From positions 5,970,001-6,034,000 of the forward strand of contig JADLSH010000369.1 in assembly GCA_016169945.1 (NCBI GenBank): DNA of 64,000 nucleotides. Reading direction: 5' to 3'. The stretch comes from Trachythela sp. YZ-2020 (lineage: Eukaryota > Cnidaria > Anthozoa > Malacalcyonacea > Clavulariidae). Position numbers and translations under genes: made by a program. The notes under the pieces are model-generated. The model was not told the DNA's origin, ran no database searches, and worked only from the letters and a program-made list of their open reading frames with translations. Of this stretch, positions 10,609 through 23,170 are shown piece by piece; position 1 is the stretch's first letter, and each line of letters starts with the position of its first letter.

Positions 10609-11114
10609 CCAACTTTGGTATGTTATTATGTACTCTTTTAGCTTGAATTTACTGTAAATTCAACCTTAGACGTTTCACAAAACGTTTCAAAATTTTCATT
10701 AAACTTCAACTGTTTTATGAATATTTTTCTTTTAAACTTCGCCTTTTAAACGACCTTTTTGGGATTATGTTGTTTCTTATTCTATAAAAGTATTTGAATT
10801 AATGCAGTGGGCAGAAATGACAACAATAATAGATATATTATAATAGCAGACGTTTAAATCATAATTATGGAGACCATGGTTCAATGACAATCGTTTATTG
10901 TATATATTAAAAATCATTGACTAGAAATTTGCTATTTTGCCGTGGTGTTTTGCATTTATATTTAGGCCATGTTGCTCAACGATTCTTCGTAAAATTCAAA
11001 GTTTAACTTGCTAAAATACCTTTTATATTGTATTAACCGCACAGAGTGACCTACTGCAATCTAAACTACATGCTAGTAGCAAGTATGCAAAATAGATACA
11101 TACACGGGATGAAA

Positions 11115-11255
11115 AATTAGATTCGCACAAAATTTGCAACGAATGCAATTTGGTGCGAATTTATCTTTGCAACCTATCAAATTCGCATCAAATTTGCCCA
11201 CAAATTTGCAGACGTGCAAATTTATACCAAAATTTGCAAAACATTTGCATATAGG
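11115..11255. repeat. Cluster of ATTTGCAA-like repeats
   Basis: The motif AAATTTGC and its reverse complement recur about ten times in 140 bp in both orientations. Origin and role unknown. Confidence 0.6.
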
Positions 11256-12399
11256 CGCCAATTTAAAGTGAATTCATGAAGTTTGCTTTTGTTCATTCCA
11301 GCGTTTTAAACTGGTTTTTTGCAGTTATATATAGAATTAAAGTATTTTTAAGCTTAACGATACGAAATCTATAGCCAGTGTGAGCCGCCTGCGCTGTGCT
11401 GTGCGTGGTTGTATATTTGGAATAGGTTGCAGTTTGACGAATATATTTTGGAGATTCAGACTATACCCGAACTCCAAAATCTTGTCCTTTTTGCTGCCAT
11501 TCGACTGCTTTGTCTCATGTTGACTTTACCAATTGAAAGCCCTCTTGAAAATTTTCATTTATCTTGTTCTGGGGATTTTATTTCTCTGTATTTCGTCAGA
11601 GGAGGTTGGACAGCAGGCCGCAAAGCATCATGGGTAATGAGCGTTGTTTCCACGTGCGGCCTCATTTATGCGTTGACTGCCGTGAAGTCAACATCTATTG
11701 CCATAGCAAATTCTGCGAAAATAGACGCTATTGTTACGGAGACTCAATGCCATCATTATGGATGTGTTTAGTGTTTTGTAATGGAGGTATAACAAGGCTC
11801 TTTGAGTCTCTCTGAGGATTTATTTGTGCAAAAATCTCAAAGGCTGCGAGTGATCGTCTGTATTTGTAATGTACATTGTGCAACTAGTGAGGAGTGCAGT
11901 ACAGACAGTTAACTAAATATTTATTGGCCAGATTGATTCTGCTGGCATCAAAGGATTCGACTTTTAATATGTATTTAGTTATTTATTTATCCCAATAGCA
12001 CATTGTGACTACTGAAAACCCGCATATTGAGGTTGTCAAAGAACTTCTATATACTTTTTTGCAACAGAAATTACGGGTGAAATGTAGACAAAACAAACTT
12101 TACTGTAATATACAGTTCCATTTTTATTGAAAATACATAGCACATGCATATTCTCTACATATATAAAGAAATATTAAAGAAACCAAGAAGGCAAATTAAC
12201 AATACAATGATAGAATTCAACCCAAGATACAAATCTGTAAATAAACAACAAATTTTACTTCTAAAATTTTCTTCTAAAACTCAGCACTTATTTTAAACAG
12301 TAAAGTCCACTTCTTCAGAAAAAACGAGCAATCACTGCGTCAATTGTGGAAATTCGAGGTGTTCAACTTCAAAGATTGTTGACAGAGATGGCATCGGAT

Positions 12400-13535
12400 T
12401 AATACAATATGACGACGTACAGCCTACAAAAAAGATCAAAATAACGTTTACCTTACAAAATACTGCTCACATAGGTAGATCAATAGTTATTGAAATAGCA
12501 TGGATGCATTCCAGAAAAAAAATTGAATAACAACGACAAAATATTCCATATTTGCGAGTCGAGCGGGCCATCAGACAACAAAACTGCAGACAGAGCCAGA
12601 CACTAGCCCAGATATAACTCCTAAATCTCCTAAAATTCATTCAAAAGTACTTTAACGCTTGCTCTAAAGAATAACGCTCTTTCTATTTATAAAGAGGTTT
12701 CAAGATTCATTGGGAAAAACAATGAAACATTGAGCTTTGGTGGCTCAATATCTTCCTAAACTATTAGATGCCATTTTGGCAAACGTCGAAATGACTATGA
12801 TCACTTCGATGCCTAATATCTCGAAAACTGCCAGGGGATCACCGGGATCATTCCAGCAGATTTAAAGTTTATACATTTGTCTTCATCATTATACAAAAAT
12901 TACGAAAATCGAACCATGGAAATTCTAGATACTTTAGTTTGAAAATTGTAAACAGACGCGGACTTTAGTCAACACGTCGCGAAGACACGACTAACTTCAA
13001 TCATGAAAAAAACAAAAACACGTTTCATAATTTCTAAAATATCCATCAAAAACTGATCAAGCAAATGCGTTTAAACATATAATTCATTGATATTACAAAA
13101 AGTTTAAAATATTTTAATAAAATGCAAATGATAAGAAGGGAAACTTCAAAAGTTGGAGATAGTTATTTTTAGAAAGTGCAAAATCGTATTGAAAATTCAG
13201 CAGCGAATATCTCGAAAACGGTGAGTGGCGCGGATAGGTGGGGGCAGTTAAAACGAAAGATTAGGCTTTAATCTATCACATTATGCGAAAATTAGCGAAA
13301 TCGAACCATGGAAATTCGATATTTTCTATTTCAAAAGTTGATAGTTGAAACAGCCTCGTATTTCCACGTGACGCATAAGTGCCTGCATTAAATATAAAAA
13401 TATAGTACAAAACGACGTTTACCTTCCAAAATTCTTCGCTTGGGAGTAGATTAATATTCATTGAACGGGTGTGCATCGAATTTAATTGCAAATTTGAATA
13501 ACAAAGCGAAATATTTCCGTATTTATGAGACCAAT
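12400..13535. repeat. Diverged tandem repeat pair
   Basis: Blocks repeat in different order: ACGTTTACCTTACAAAAT (about 12445) and ACGTTTACCTTCCAAAAT (about 13417); GAATAACAACGACAAAATAT and GAATAACAAAGCGAAATATT; AATCGAACCATGGAAATTC at about 12907 and again at about 13301; ATATCTCGAAAAC at about 12820 and 13206. It appears to be two broken copies of one non-coding element. Confidence 0.6.
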
Positions 13536-14544
13536 GCAAATTTCACAGTCCACTTGCTTCTTGCGAGCGCTGAGAAAATAGCGTCTCCTCATTGGTCGAA
13601 AAATATCATGTGACAGCTGTCCACCCTCCTCTCTTGTATTTCGTGATGTTCCGAGGATAAAAACTTTTTTTTTAATATTTGCAAATTAAAATGGCAGTTA
13701 AATTTCTGACCAGTGACGCATACAATGAAAAACAATTTTTTTGTCTAAGCAAATGATGAGGTCGGCGTGAACTCGCGCATGCGCATAACGTAAAGAACCT
13801 CCCAACGTCCATGACATAGAAAATAGACGACTTTAGAAAGAGTTCGGGGATATTATACCATGCTTTATATAGAAAAAGCATTAGCGGTTTTTATAATGTA
13901 CATTCAAGCATGCAGAAACGTAATTTAATAAGTAAAAAAATACGATGCCGAATTGCCGAAAATAACAACACTTGAAAAACGTCAATTTACTCACGTTTTA
14001 GAAGGAATAAAACAAGGACTAAAAGCGGAGGATAAATAACAATACCTGGATTTAGTAAAAAATAAGTTTTGGGACTGTCAAACTATATAGTATATTTTTA
14101 TTTAGTAGAAGAGCGAAGTTTCCTTCGGCACGTCCAAACTTTCATCATTTTTTCAAAATACAAAAGTAAAACTCCTCACTTTTTGCTGCAGATAGATGTA
14201 AAACAGTCAGAACAAATTGGAAAACCAGGTTTGAATCCCAATCATTGCAGTCTTTTTGCTCAAAAACAAACTTTCGACTGAATTTTTCTCACTCCTCTAA
14301 ATTGTCCTTAGCGGTCTTTTTGAAAGCTGATTTTCCGCGCGACGGCTTCAACCAATCATAGGACTTCGTCAATTGAGTTATCATTCCAGTTTACTTAGAG
14401 TTCACTGTGTTCTCCTTCATCTTACACCCGGGTGTAAATACCCGAGCGGAATTAGTACCCTCGCCCCGATTATATTTACCATCCACTTACCATTACAATT
14501 ATAGTACTATTAAAAATAGATGACTTATTTCATGTTCTTTTTAG

Positions 14545-14863
14545 AAACCTGTGAAGAAGAACTAGTATTCTACTCCCTAGGTAGTAGATTAGGATATGAC
14601 AAATACAATCGACTATTGTTGTATTTTGATACAAATGAGACCTTATACAGTGCCTACTTGAATGGCTCGGTTTCGAAAGTTTTAATCAACATAGGAAATG
14701 TTATAGATTTTGCGTACGATGGTGCCAATGGTATTCTATATTACTTACATGGACAGACATTAAAAATAAACTCAGTCAATACTAGTAGTGGAGATAATGC
14801 ACCTGTTCAAGCTTTGAGTTCTTTTTCTGGTATAAAAGGTCTGGAAATGGACATAAAAAATGG
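14545..14863 (+). CDS. Exon 8: first half of propeller module P2
   Basis: The exon starts after TTCTTTTTAG in phase 1 and ends at GTAAGT in phase 2, exactly as exon 2 does. Blades read GYDKYNRLLLYFDTNETLY and FAYDGANGILYYLHGQT; the end (FSGIKGLEMDIKNG) parallels FNIKGLDIDILN of P1. It has one cysteine, near the start, as in P1. Confidence 0.85.
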
Positions 14864-15158
14864 GTAAGTTTATCAAATTAGATATTTATTTGGCCGATTA
14901 TTTTTCTGAATAATACAACAATGCGATCATCTGGCTTGGTATCATTAACGGAAGCTTTGGCGTATTTCGTGGAATATTTTGCATTTTTTGAGGATTTAAG
15001 TTCTTTTACGACTATTATAACGGTTCTATTTCAGCATCATATACCCAGGGCTTTGCAAGAGCAAATGCTCTGGATATAGGAGGTTGGGTTCTGGACCAGA
15101 CTTCTGGTTTCGTGATGTTTTAAGCAATCAGTTAATACATCTTTTTGTTAATTTATAG
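14864..15158. other. Intron 8
   Basis: Short intron inside the propeller module, phase 2. No features seen. Confidence 0.7.
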
Positions 15159-15529
15159 GTACCTAATAATTGCAAAAGCATCGGATCCTCTTATAGTTAG
15201 GTTGCATATTTCAACATCGACAACATTTGAAATAGACATCGCTGGCTCAGCTCATGCACTATCCGTTGATCAAGATAATGAAGTCGTGTACTGGGACAAT
15301 TACAACGTTTCTACAGAAAGACATAATCTGATGAGAACATTCTACACTGAGCAAACAGAGTCTCTTAATATCAGTTATGATGGAGAAATTGAGCTGGCGC
15401 AGGACTATATGCATCTGTACGTGTTGGACAAAGAAAATAACAGAATTGACAAATACATAAAACGCACGTGGGAAAAGACAGGTGTTTTCAATACTTTTAA
15501 TGCACCACAGAAATTAATCGTAGCATTTG
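15159..15529 (+). CDS. Exon 9: second half of propeller module P2
   Basis: The acceptor is AATTTATAG and the donor GTGAGT, phase 2 in and phase 1 out, as in exon 3. Blades include LSVDQDNEVVYWDNYN, a good YWTD-like block, and HLYVLDKENNRIDKYIKRTW. It ends KLIVAFG, matching P1. It has no cysteines. Confidence 0.85.
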
Positions 15530-16546
15530 GTGAGTATCTGCCATTGACATTTCACTCTGGGCATTTCACTGAAGTTAACTTGGATTAGTAAGGAATTTCG
15601 TGAATACGAGTGGACGAAAATACAACCAATTCAGTTAAGTTAGTCTTGTTACCTGTGTCTACCTCACGTTGTCACTTTCAGTCCATTCGTCTATACATCG
15701 TAGGCAGCAGTTCGCTTTTCATCAATCTGCTAACTAATGGCATGTTGGGCACTGAAAGTAATGATTGGCCTCTATTATGATTACTGTACCTGGCAAGCTC
15801 AGTACTGGAATTATCGAAATTATCTAATAGAGTATTTATGTAGTTAGCAAAGATACTAAACAAAAATAAATAAACGTGAGATTGAACGTACAGGGTTTCA
15901 ACCTGCACAGCGACGGATTATCAATATCAATGGGATTATCAATATCAATGGGAAGGGGCCAACAAGCAAGTCCACAAAACGCGATTTAAAGATTGATTAT
16001 GATATAAACCCCAGCAGTCTGCTTTTCGTTTATCCATGCATTCATAAAACACTGGTAATATTTTGTTCACATTTGCAATGTGGTAAGGAACAAACGGAAA
16101 TACTACTTAACTACGATCCTGTATTTTGGTTTTGTTACAAATGTGTGATGATTGTCTTAAGATTGTCTGTGTTTCTATAGTATGAAATCAAGGGTCTCCA
16201 ATTGTAGAGAAGTGAGGACCCACCAGGGCATAGCCCAGTAGCAAATTAATTCACCACTGAACCTGCACAAAGCTCTTAGTACTAGTTGAAACTGAAAGTG
16301 AATAAACAATGGGACAGAAACATTATCTATTGACACATTATAAAGATGTCCCCATTTGTAAAATAAGTGCCAATTCTCACTCCCTCAGCCTCACCACTTT
16401 AACAGATACATGTCAAGCAATAGCAACAGAAAGAAAAAATTCAACCGTGACCCTGCATGAAGTGCACAATTACCTAGAACAAGGTTGAGTACACCGATAT
16501 TAACAATGTTTAAGCAGAGGCTTTAATTCTTCTGTTGTCTTTTCAG
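15530..16546. other. Intron 9
   Basis: About 1 kb, AT-rich. It contains a short direct repeat (GGGATTATCAATATCAATGG near 15930-15950). Nothing else recognised. Confidence 0.6.
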
Positions 16547-16669
16547 ATTACGACGAATGCTGTGTGGGAACGTACTGCCCTGCAGAACTGTCTACGTGTT
16601 CAAACAAGCCTAGTAGCTTTGAATGCATGTGCAATGAAGGATATTTTGTTAATGGAAGCATCTGTCAAG
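16547..16669 (+). CDS. Exon 10: EGF domain E5 (seven cysteines)
   Basis: The exon is 123 bp, phase 1-1, after TTTTCAG. It starts DYDECC, so like E1 it has an extra cysteine right after the first EGF cysteine and seven in total. The donor is GTCATT, weaker than those of its neighbours; an alternative boundary is possible but the six-cysteine frame ends here. Confidence 0.8.
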
Positions 16670-17532
16670 GTCATTAATCAAACTTTGAAAATGGACAATC
16701 TGCGAATTTGCTCGAGCACACGAAACACTAGCTTGAACTCGAGGCTAACGACAAAGTGATACAGTAGTTCAGTCGCTGGCAACTCGACCTCATACGAATG
16801 TCTCTTATGCACTCGAGCAAATTCGAGAAGTGTCTATTACCTAACTTCTTCAATTCTTTGAGTAGACTAATTCCCACAAAGTTATTTCAAGAAACCGGCA
16901 ATATCATGTTTTGTTCTAGTTACTTCTTCCCAGCTTTTTCTGCTTTATATAACACTTAAAAAAATTTCACATAATATTTCACATGTGAAAATGACATTTC
17001 ACATGTAACTGTTCCAATTCTACATATGAAATTAATAATTTCACATGTGAAATCAATTTTCACATATGAACCATTAGTCATTACTATCAAATTTCATAGG
17101 TGAAAATTCTGAATTTCACATATTATGAAATGAGCATTTTAATATATGTAAAATGTTTCAATTTCACACATGATGTGTGAAATCTCGATAAAGGAATAAA
17201 TCTAAAAATGATGACTCGATCAGATTTCTAAACCAATTATTCAATTAAAGATCAAAACCATAGACTGGAGTCAACTGCAACCTAAATTGCAATCCAATAC
17301 ATACCCTCATGAAGTCGCATGGTTGAAATGCACTTTTGAACAAAATGAAATATCCTCACAAACCAAGTATATGAAGGACACCCTCAACCGATTATAGAAA
17401 CAAAGATATTCAAAATAACTTACCTTATCTTGTTCAAGGCAATAAGCAATTGAACATCATATGCACTTTTACAGATCATCAATACAAGTCTATATTCAAG
17501 TCTCAATACTGTATCATCTGTATGTCATTTAG
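16670..17532. other. Intron 10, with cluster of TTTCACATGTGAAA palindromes
   Basis: The main feature is 16970-17190, dense in TTTCACATGTGAAA-type palindromes and half sites. Nothing coding. Confidence 0.6.
16970..17190. repeat. Cluster of TTTCACATGTGAAA palindromes
   Basis: At least eight full or half copies of TTTCACAT(G/A)TGAAA occur in about 200 bp with irregular spacing. Because each is self-complementary, the block can fold many ways. It may be a degenerated MITE. Confidence 0.7.
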
Positions 17533-17655
17533 ATATTATCGAGTGTGAAATAGAAAACGACTGTCATGTGAATGCAACGTGCATCAACACAGATGGTTCG
17601 TATAATTGCTCGTGTATGGATGGAACTAAAGGGGATGGACGTAGCAGTTGTGAAG
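17533..17655 (+). CDS. Exon 11: EGF domain E6
   Basis: The exon is 123 bp, phase 1-1 (CATTTAG acceptor, GTACTG donor). It starts DIIEC, with six cysteines and the hydroxylation-type motif CINTDGSYNCSC. The loop before the last cysteine (GRSSC) is one residue longer than usual. Confidence 0.88.
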
Positions 17656-19255
17656 GTACTGATGTACTATTTTTTGAAGTCGGATCAGGGCATAATTGGG
17701 CGTACCCCCAATTAAAACGGCAGTTTTGTCTGGCAAATGTTTGAAATATTCAATAAGTTGTCGGGCAAGAAAACGTTCAAGTCGGGTTGAGTGAGAACAA
17801 GACCAGTTCGAGCGATTGAAAAAAATGGTAATCTAATATAAGAGGTTTTCTGACCATCAGAACCCTGTAACATATTCCTCCAAAGTGCATGAAATTGTGT
17901 CTCAGAGACTCTAAATTTCGCAATAATCTGAGGGACCATGCCCCAATACTCCCTAGTGGCCTCGTGCCTTCGACACTCGAGACACTTTATACTTGTGCAT
18001 TCACCGCTAGTAGCTTGGGGGCCCTTGTAAACGTTTTTGTTTTGGCTGGCCCCAACGGTATTTCATGACCACGTCCTTTCGTCGGGCAAAACGAACCTAC
18101 ACCCCCTAACGTTTAGACCCAAGTTACGCCCTGAGTCGGATAATCATTATAATTTCTTCCATCACTTTTATGATAAACTATACTAAAGAGAGCTGAGAAA
18201 AGGGTTACTCTACCTGCATAATCTTCAGTAGTTTTTCAAATTATCCTCAAAACTGCATAAAAACAATACGAAGTTAGACTGACGCCATTTGTGTGCAACA
18301 ATTAACAATTATTGAATGAGGTTGAGCATGATATGAACTGAATTCAATAATCATTTTGTTATTATATTTAAAGGATATAAAAGACATCCACCACCTATAG
18401 GTTAAATTGTTTAAATATACGTAAAAGTATTTCAGAGACTTTCGTCGTTAAATCTGCGAACGACCGAAGGTGACGCCATATTGTTTTACACGCTATGACG
18501 TCAAATCGTATGATATGATGTCACAACTCATATTTGGCAGCCATTCAGTTGATATGACGATTTCACCGTTGGCTGTTAGCCAATCAAAAATCATGAATTC
18601 TTTTAAATAAATAATAATGAAGTATGTTGACTGTTTTTATTTTACATTAATATATTCTTCTAAATTTACTATGACTCCTAACAAGTCTCCAATAAAATCC
18701 TTTTCAAAATGCCATTCATCAATCTTATTTGTAAGGGAAATGTTCCTCAAGGGGCCGGTTGTAAGAAGGCAGGATAGCGCCCACCGAATAGTGATTTTTC
18801 AAGCTTTCAAAAATTATCCGTTGATTGGTGTAATCCAGATTAAAACTTAGTTACAAATGAAAGTTTATTTTGATTAATTGTAATGTCCCAATGTTGAATT
18901 GACAGTGCTATCGATATCCAGCTTAAGTACAACCGCCTCCAGGGCAATAAATTTCCCTGGTCTGAAACTAATTAAAGCTTAACTGACTTACTTAGTTATA
19001 CTGACATCTCTCTTAGTTATCAAGGTCGTAACTTGGGTCTAAACATTGGAGTGGGGGGGGGGGGGTTGTGTCACCCCCCAACCCCTCCACTGAATACGCC
19101 CCTGTTAGTTATACCTAAACTGTCATTTCTAGAAATGCAGTAAGGCCGACTTTTACTGCAGGAGGAACCATAAACCTGTTGTTTCACATATCACTGAGGC
19201 GATACTATAATCAGACAGTGGTTAAACATTGATAGGGTTTTCCTTATTTGCTAAG
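17656..19255. other. Intron 11
   Basis: A 1.6 kb unassigned intron. It contains a short poly-G run near 19053 and no recognised exon. Open frames at 17712-17939 and 18617-18850 lack domain features. Confidence 0.6.
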
Positions 19256-19375
19256 ATATCGATGAATGTAAGATTGAAGGTTTCTGTGATGTAAAGGCAA
19301 CTTGTAACAATACTTATGGATCATATAGTTGTGAATGTGAGGAAGGTTTCACTGGAGACGGAAAACATTGCACAG
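19256..19375 (+). CDS. Exon 12: EGF domain E7
   Basis: The exon is 120 bp, phase 1-1 (GCTAAG acceptor, GTAAAT donor). It starts DIDEC, has six cysteines and the motif [12 protein letters not shown]. Confidence 0.9.
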
Positions 19376-19973
19376 GTAAATAGACCGATCATCTTTTTCA
19401 TTTTCTCTTTTCTTAAAATTTTAAGAAATATCTTAGGATCTTCTTTATTGCAAAGATAACGTTAACCCACCTTAGGAATATATATTTGACATCATTTTAT
19501 TTATCGTATCACGAGGACCTTCTTTTCCTTGCAGGTAAGACACACTACTGATATATATTTGTAATTGTGCAAAGCACTACAATTATTTACTGTATTTAGC
19601 AAACCTCTGATTTGCATCAGCACAAAAATGCCACAAATAAACAGAGGCATTGATAATTCTTCATATCGTGCGAAAACTGATTTCAATATTTGTCTTTATT
19701 ATTCACTTAAACGATAAAAACAGTGGCCGGTTGTACTATACGTTTAAGTTGTTACCACAAGTTGTAACTCACTATCCACCGGATTTTGTTTAAGTGCTTG
19801 AGAAATCGGGTTGCACGAAGCCCTTAGCTTGGACTCTAACGCGGTTAGCCTTAGGCTACACTGCAATGAATAAATTTTATATTGTCAGCAGACAACAGAT
19901 TTTGGAAACACCTTTTACCCTGTAATTTTTACACTGTGTTGTTAAACAGAACAATAAAACGTTTATATCATAG
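19376..19973. other. Intron 12
   Basis: About 600 bp, AT-rich, nothing recognised. Confidence 0.7.
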
Positions 19974-20096
19974 ATATCGATGAATGTGTTCTTGGTACAC
20001 ATAAATGTGATGGCAATGCTACATGTACAAATACAAGAGGAGATTACAATTGTATATGTAATGATGGCTTCAGTGGTGATGGCTTTGAATGTGAAG
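19974..20096 (+). CDS. Exon 13: EGF domain E8
   Basis: The exon is 123 bp, phase 1-1 (CATAG acceptor, GTAAAG donor). It starts DIDEC, with six cysteines and the motif CTNTRGDYNCIC. Confidence 0.9.
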
Positions 20097-21050
20097 GTAA
20101 AGTAGTTAAGACGTATTATTATATTTTCAAGAGACATAAAAAATTATTCACTAGAAAAAAGTAATGAAGACTTATTAAGGCGAATTAAACCGTGTTTAAA
20201 ATAATAGATAGTGAGCGCTCATGCATTGAAAAATAGATCTGTGGTTTGTAAAAATATAATATATCCATCTTGTCACATTTCACAAACATTAAATTTATTA
20301 ATAGACTTGTACAGCACGTACGGTACACGCGAACAGCATGTAGTTTAGCTCCGTGTGATTGGTTCTTTAAATAGCACGCTGCCGGTTTTGTATCTTATTG
20401 GCTTTCTAAATTAGGAAAATGATTTCGGTAGTCAGGTGACAATAATATCACGCTGTCTAATTATAATATGCGAAAGTTAATAACCAATGAAATGTTTTGA
20501 TTTGTCGTAAATTAGACCAGTTAAGGGCTGTCCAAACAGATGGCTTTCCACAAATCCGTGGAAAATCCACGTGACCTGCACAAGGTATTTTCACCCGAAT
20601 CACAGACGTTCTCTCGTGCGATCGTGAATTCACCGGAGATGGCGTAGGTTGCGAAGGTGGGCGAAAAGCAGATTTCCTTTTTGATGTTGATTCTTAAGGT
20701 TTACAATATTTGCAATAGAGCTGAAGAACCACCAGTTTCGAAAATTCGGCGATATACGTCAGTTTAAGCTTGGGAATAATTTGATTGCAGCTTTAATAAA
20801 TAACATTACAAATAGAATATGCGATGTCTACTATAAGGTCAACTTTAAATAACATACTTTACGTTGCAATATGCTTTCAGGGTGTCGAAAAGACGCGATG
20901 ATGCGTCGTTTAACCATGTTAAAAATGACAATTAACTCTGTTGAGGATACCTCTAGATAGTACAAATTGTTCACTCTTTTTCAGTTATTCTTCATGAAGA
21001 TCTTCGTTGTTTTGAAAGGTTTGTTTACTGATAAATTATATTTTTGGTAG
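20097..21050. other. Intron 13, with EGF exon relic
   Basis: The intron contains the 3' end of a dead EGF exon (20617-20656) and otherwise unassigned AT-rich sequence. Confidence 0.6.
20617..20656 (+). pseudogene. Relic 3' end of an EGF exon
   Basis: The stretch reads CDREFTGDGVGCEG, the typical last third of an EGF exon in this gene, followed by a possible donor GTGGGC. No first half and no acceptor in register are found upstream, so it is most likely a decayed duplicate. Confidence 0.65.
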
Positions 21051-21173
21051 ATATTGACGAATGCGCAGTCGGGACTTATGGTTGTAGTGCGAATGCTGAC
21101 TGTACAAACACTATTGGGTCTTACACGTGTCAATGTAAGACAGGCTATACTGGAAACGGATTTACTTGCACAG
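21051..21173 (+). CDS. Exon 14: EGF domain E9
   Basis: The exon is 123 bp, phase 1-1 (TTGGTAG acceptor, GTATGG donor). It starts DIDECAVG, with six cysteines and the motif CTNTIGSYTCQC. It is the first member of the triplet E9-E10-E11 and pairs with E12. Confidence 0.92.
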
Positions 21174-21477
21174 GTATGGTTATTTTGAAATTGTTTTTTA
21201 CATTTAACATTTTTGGACACGGTCAATAAAAGATGCCAAAGTCGCCCCCTTTCTATGTAGCGTTGCCTTCGGAATCATTCGGTGGTACAATAATTATACT
21301 TTTGTTCTACGTCTAAATTACGCTCTATACGTACAACGCCCCTAAATAGAACCGTGCATCTAAGATTTCAAAGATTTAATATAGGAGATTTACAATATTT
21401 TTTCATTACAGCTAGGTATATTCTCATAATATGCACCTATCAGTTTATACAACCTTTAATACTTCTCTATTTAAAAG

Positions 21478-21600
21478 ATATCGACGAATGCTTGTTGAAT
21501 ATTGATAACTGTGGTCAGAACGCTGCGTGTACAAATACACAAGGAAGTTTCACTTGTGCTTGTAACCCAGGTTTTACTGGAGATGGCCTGTCTTGTACTG
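21478..21600 (+). CDS. Exon 15: EGF domain E10
   Basis: The exon is 123 bp, phase 1-1 (TTAAAAG acceptor, GTAGGT donor). It starts [14 protein letters not shown], with six cysteines. Its protein sequence is identical to that of E13 at 23048, with one base different across the exon. Confidence 0.92.
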
Positions 21601-22121
21601 GTAGGTCGAAAAATTACTTAGTAATGACTATAACAGTAATGAATCCACATGAACGCGTGAAACACAAACTCTGTATAATGGGTAGTGTTAGGGGCGTAGA
21701 TACATGGAGATTTTCAGCCCGGCTGCTGAGGAAATTGGGTTTTGAGCGTATGGTAAACATAAGCTAACTATAAAATTTGCAGAAATCTCGGTGTTGATTC
21801 TGCCAGGGTGAACCTCTTCTGTCAAAAATGCTATAAGTCATGCATGGAAATGCCAGCTAGACTGGTTGGTGCTGATCTTTTCGGATATGGGGGTATTTAA
21901 AAATACTTTTGAGGAATGGGACCCTGGAAATCTCGGATCAAAGCTGACAATTTACCATGTAATTTGATACTAAATCAGATATACGACCGTTTATGTATTA
22001 CATGACGTATGCAGCTCCTTATTTATAATTCAAATAATGATCATCAATCACTTCATTTAATTATTGAACAATAGAAGTAATTAAATTCAATAATTTGAGT
22101 GACGTTTTATTTTTATTTTAG
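21601..22121. other. Intron 15
   Basis: About 520 bp with no recognised element. Confidence 0.7.
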
Positions 22122-22244
22122 ACATTGACGAGTGTGACCTCGATCTAGATAATTGCAATGTTAATGCTGCATGTACTAACACTATTGGCTCGTTTACTTG
22201 TCAATGTAATGTTGGCTTTGCTGGAAGCGGGGTGATTTGTGTTG
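22122..22244 (+). CDS. Exon 16: EGF domain E11
   Basis: The exon is 123 bp, phase 1-1 (TATTTTAG acceptor, GTAAGA donor). It starts DIDECDLDLDNC and has six cysteines. It pairs with E14 in the second triplet (shared CNVGF/CNVGY and GSG). Confidence 0.92.
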
Positions 22245-22530
22245 GTAAGATACATAGATTGACTTATTCTTTTGTTTTTGTGGAATACAGTACTTAATTT
22301 TCTGCAGTATTCAAACGTGTGGATTTGTTAGTTTTCAAATTTCCGTATGCTTTATTTGACAAGGTTCCCCCCCACAAACATCTCATTTCTGTCATATATT
22401 TGCATATTAAACACCCCAAAAGCATAAATGTGGTCCTAGAGAGATCCGAAGTTCGAAAGTAAATGGAAGGTTACTTTCGGAATGCTATATGTAATAATTT
22501 GGTGTTCATAGCGAGTTATCTTTTTCTCAG

Positions 22531-22662
22531 ATATTGACGAATGTGCAATCGGTACTCATGACTGTCATCCTAATGTTAATGAGGCCAGTTGTACGAATAC
22601 GATTGGATCATTCACGTGCGCGTGTAAAACTGGTTATACAGGAGACGGAAAGACGTGTACAG
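22531..22662 (+). CDS. Exon 17: EGF domain E12
   Basis: The exon is 132 bp, phase 1-1 (TTTCTCAG acceptor, GTTTGT donor). It starts DIDECAIG, with six cysteines. It is three codons longer than usual in the loop before the third cysteine. It is the counterpart of E9. Confidence 0.9.
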
Positions 22663-23047
22663 GTTTGTATGGGATTTGTTATTATGAGAAAACCCGTAAT
22701 ATATCTCCATATTTTTTAATATCACAGTTACGTACACTTTAAAATAAACAAAAGATGTCAAGAAGTAGCATGGATACATTTATTTCTAACGTATGCGCCT
22801 CTATTGCCTTCGAAGACATTCGGTGGTTCACGCTCTCATTGAAGCGATTCCAAGTAAAGTAAGCAGCTGTTTCCATCCTAACTAATTAACATTATGCTCT
22901 TGTTTTACACCGCCCCTAACCAAACCTACACAACACCACCTTTAAATGTTTCCAACATTTAATATTGAAAATGCACAGTATTATTTACATTACAGGTATT
23001 CTCATTACATGTGTTAACAAAACCTTATATACTTTTCTCTTCTAAAG
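22663..23047. other. Intron 17
   Basis: This is the counterpart of the E9-E10 intron. Both carry similar text (TTGCCTTCG, ATTCGGTGGT), confirming a genomic tandem duplication. Confidence 0.65.
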
Positions 23048-23170
23048 ATATCGACGAATGCTTGTTGAATATTGATAACTGTGGTCAGAACGCTGCGTGT
23101 ACAAATACACAAGGAAGTTTCACTTGTGCTTGTAACCCAGGTTTTACTGGAGATGGCTTGTCTTGTACTG
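23048..23170 (+). CDS. Exon 18: EGF domain E13
   Basis: The exon is 123 bp, phase 1-1 (TCTAAAG acceptor, GTAGGT donor). Its protein is identical to E10, in contrast to the clear divergence of the neighbouring pairs E9/E12 and E11/E14. Confidence 0.92.

Larger units (their letters stand above)
9454..14544. other. Intron 7 (5.1 kb)
   Basis: The intron contains a decayed LINE fragment duplicated from 6.2-6.6 kb (about 9595-9780), a near-perfect 110-nt hairpin (10499-10608), a field of ATTTGCAA-like repeats (about 11115-11255) and a diverged repeat pair (about 12400-12930 and 13200-13535). Open frames at 11409-11771 and 11564-11815 have no recognisable domain. No host exon is seen. Confidence 0.5.

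Noticed and set aside
10387..10641. Similar open frames on both strands at the same place
   Set aside because: They result from the hairpin's self-complementarity and are not a gene pair.
11409..11771. 120-residue open frame as a host exon
   Set aside because: No domain, no matching splice phases, and an overlapping open frame in another register of equal quality.
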